From Brugia malayi (taxonomy: Eukaryota; Nematoda; Chromadorea; Rhabditida; Onchocercidae), in the NCBI RefSeq assembly GCF_000002995.4, contig NW_025062475.1, positions 2,170,001 to 2,234,000 on the forward strand: DNA of 64,000 nucleotides. Reading direction: 5' to 3'. Under the pieces are notes generated by a model that worked only from the letters and a program-made list of their open reading frames with translations, had not been told where the DNA came from and searched no databases. Below, piece after piece: positions 61,001-64,000 of this stretch; within the stretch, counting starts at the first letter, position 1, and each line of letters starts with the position of its first letter. A program made the translations under genes and the position numbers.

Positions 61001-64000
61001 TTAATTGAAATCAATTAAAATTATAATAATGTAAGAAAAGAAAAACTAGCAAATAAATATATAAAAATTTATTTCAAAAAATAATATAATAATATTTAAA
61101 AATTGAACAAATACATTATATTAGTTAAAAATTTAATTAGACAATATCAAATAATTGTAATATAATAACTTTTTTTTTTAAATCAAAATTTTTTAATGAA
61201 AAAATGAGAGAAAAAAAAAGTAATTATAAAAAAATTTCATACTTAAAATAATATATAATCTAACTAGTTGAGAAGAAACAATTATGATAATATTTTAATT
61301 AGCAATAATTATTTTAATAAAATAATTATTTACCAGATAAGTATTCAACTGATTGAGGAAAATATTTGAATTTGAATTACTTGTTGTATGACCAAAAAGT
61401 AAATCACCACATCCGGAAAGTACCAATTGCTCTAATTTACTAATATTACCATCATGAAGCCATTGACGAATATTTGATTGCAAATAAGATGTTGTTATAC
61501 GACTACGGATAATCTGTAAAAAATTTTAAAATATTTTTTTTTTCTTTTTTTTTGTGTTTTTTTATTTAAATAAATAAAAATATGCAATACAATTTATTAA
61601 AAAAAAAAGAAAAAAACTAAATTTGAAATTAATAATTCAAAAAGAAAATGAAAATTTTATTCTAATTAATATAAGAAAATTAAAAAATTTCTGTAATTAA
61701 TATAAGAAAAAAAAAATGCACAAAAAATTTTTCATTTATTTTGTTTTTGATTATTTTTTCTTTAAATAAAAATTTTTAAACATCAGCTTTTTGTTATTCA
61801 AATTTTTTTTTTCACTTTTTGTTAAAAAAAAAGCAAAAATTTCTTGTTTAAATATTTTTTAAATTTATATTTTAATTAAAATGTAACAAATCATTAATTA
61901 CTTACTTCATCCAAGATAATTTCTCTATCAGCGTTAATTGCTTTCAAATCAATTTCCTCGGGATTATTTAAATAATAACTTGGTTTTCGACCATTCTGAA
62001 AGTTATTATTGTATAACTTTTTTTTTTCTTTCTTTCTTCCCCTCTATAAAATAGTTGTTGAAAGAAATTTTATAAAATTAAAAAATGATTCAAAAATTTT
62101 TTATAAAAAAATTTAAAAAAAAAGGAAATGAAAATAATTATTGACTATTAAAAGTGATTAAAATTTAAAAATCCAAAGAAAAGTTAATTTCTTTACAAAT
62201 TCATAATGGTTATAAAAATTTAAAAAAAAAAATTTATTAATAATATTGATTATTGATAAAATCAGTTGTGCAAATTTATCATACAAATTAAGAAATAATC
62301 TGAATTAAATTATCTGATTAATTCATCAATTAGTTTAATTAGTTTAACAAAATTATTTTTTTAATTTAAAAGAAAAAAAAAAAAAAAAAATTTTAACTTA
62401 CACAATCACAAATCTTTGAATTAGCTCCAACATCACGCATTTTTTTATACATATAACCACCATCAGATAAAGCAGCTGCATAATGAAGTGGCGTTCGTTT
62501 ATTCTAATTATAAATATGAAAAGGAATTAGATAATAATTAAATAATGGAAATAATAGGTAAACAATTTAAATATAATATTCCATTAATTAAGTATAAGTT
62601 AGCATACAAATTAATTTCATATATATATTTTATCGATTGGTATGAGATAATAGAAAAGAGAAAAATGTTATGTTTTTTCCAGTAAAATCTGTTTTGAAAA
62701 AAACAAAAAACAAAAACAAATGACAGCAAATTATTTATTTTATTAGCTTTTCAATAATTGAAGTATCAATTAATTGAAATAGTTAAAATTTAATTAAATA
62801 GCTAAAATTCAATTATATTTATACCTCATTTATTAGTCAATTTTATTCATTTATCAATTTAAAAAAAAAAAAAAAAAAAGCTATCAAAATAATTTAACAA
62901 ATAAAAATTTATAAAAATGATACCTCATCTAATGCATTTGTTACTTGTGGATAATTTTTAATTAAAAATTTAGCAATATCAATTTGATTCAAAACGATCG
63001 CTTTATGTAATGGTGTTAAATGTCGAGCATCACGACAAAATGCCATCTTCTTACGATCTATTAATATTTTAATTGTTCGTAAATTATCTGCTTCAATAGC
63101 TTTATGTATTGCATCAATTTTATTCTAAAATATTAATGGTAACAATAATAATAATAATAATAATATTTATTAGCATTAACAATTAAATATTAAATATCAA
63201 TTGTGATGCTAATTAAATATTTACATTTAATTAGTCTTCATTTTCTTGTTTATTATTTCATTAATTTTTGTATTACCGTACAAAAATTATTTTTGAAATT
63301 TAATTAAATTTTTTCTATTTCATTATCTTTTTGACTTGTGATGTTAATTAAATATTTGTTTTTAATTAATCTCTATTTTATTGTTTATTATTTCATTACT
63401 TTTTTGATATTATTATACAAAAGACATTTTTGAAATTTAATTAAATTTTCTTTTCTTTCGAAAGTATTTTCTACATATGACATTTTTCCTCAGTACAACT
63501 TTATGGATTAAATTAATAAATGATTAACCTGATATTGTGGTAATGTATCCAGGAAACGACGTATATCCGGATCATCAACTTCATATGTTCGACCGGATAA
63601 TAAATTAGCATAACCATTTAGCACCAAATCATCTAATCTTCTCAAATTACTAGTATGAATCCATTCTGATATATCCTCTTCCAATTCTATTTGTAAAATA
63701 AAAATTTTTCACTAATATTAAATAGTAATTAATTAAGTTTGAAAACTGTTTATAAAATGATTTCAAAAAGAAAAATGCAAATAAAAATACAAATAACTAA
63801 AAAAAAATTGCACTAATATAATCAGACAATTGATTTCTTGGACATTTATTATTTGAAAAATAAACAATTATTATTATTTGCAAAATAGATTATCTTTTTT
63901 TTTTTTTTTTTGAATGAAATTTAAAATAATTAATTAACCTTGTAAAAGTGGTCCACTCATTTGACCTGTAAGAAGTTCATTCATTTGATCATTGTCTTTA
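58041..64000 (-). CDS. Ankyrin-repeat protein with C-terminal Dpy-30 motif (5' end outside window)
   Basis: Eleven visible exons in phase: 64000-63939, 63686-63529, 63124-62924, 62503-62402, 61995-61906, 61513-61334, 59952-59752, 59436-59335, 59028-58859, 58466-58316, 58118-58041; about 497 residues. Ankyrin units are clear: HLTPLHKAIVLNQIDIAKFL, NKRTPLHYAAALSDGG, GHTPLHTAIIYEQTEIIRHI, NRRTPMHYAAATRDGGHYVK. Two four-exon modules repeat the order linker helix, 201-bp exon, 102-bp exon, linker. The last two exons encode YLARTIAPILTKALTE plus LLRRPIDPIAFIANWL, a Dpy-30-type dimerisation motif as found in axonemal and chromatin scaffolds. An acidic Ser-rich linker precedes it. The specific gene is not recognised. 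The final acceptor (TTTTGGAG) is weak, but the encoded motif supports it. Confidence 0.8.

Overview
This window is nuclear DNA of a nematode. It is very AT-rich, its genes are split by short introns with TTTCAG-like acceptors, and several first exons begin just after an acceptor-like TTCAG, as expected for spliced-leader trans-splicing. Recognisable genes include an ADR-1-like RNA-editing regulator and an OVO/LIN-48 zinc-finger factor. A parasitic spirurid/filarial-type worm would fit the base composition and compact domains, but that is inference and nothing here fixes the species. Exon coordinates were built by hand from reading frame, GT/AG sites and phase, so single boundaries may be off.

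Layout. 1-15107: a near-identical direct duplication (1-3783 and about 8650-12368) carries a 25-bp minisatellite and the first exon of a glutamine-rich gene. The right copy continues into a complete six-exon gene (11486-15107, +). The left copy breaks inside a CAG/CAA tract and is joined to the last three exons of an unrelated gene (3785-4591, +). Between them is a 2-kb, 34-bp satellite with a 13-monomer higher-order repeat. 16167-17482 (-): a two-exon cysteine-rich secreted protein. 18587-31857 (-): two tandem RMDN-like (regulator of microtubule dynamics, TPR) paralogs, possibly co-transcribed. The downstream one has a complete, very young BEL/Pao LTR retrotransposon (19235-25651) in its penultimate intron. 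33323-41242 (+): an adr-1-like gene whose deaminase domain has lost its zinc ligands and catalytic glutamate. 41243-54041: a 12.8-kb stretch with no convincing gene, only simple repeats, inverted repeats and small duplications. 54042-57418 (+): the ovo/lin-48 gene, four C2H2 fingers. 58041-64000 (-): the 3' part of an ankyrin-repeat gene ending in a Dpy-30 dimerisation motif and built from two copies of a four-exon module.

The genes form no single pathway. The points of most interest are the pseudo-enzyme ADR-1 with extra dsRNA-binding modules, the young retroelement inside a tandemly duplicated gene, the chimeric gene junction at a duplication breakpoint, the internally duplicated ankyrin/Dpy-30 protein, and a sharp CCGG palindrome about 0.5 kb upstream of ovo/lin-48.
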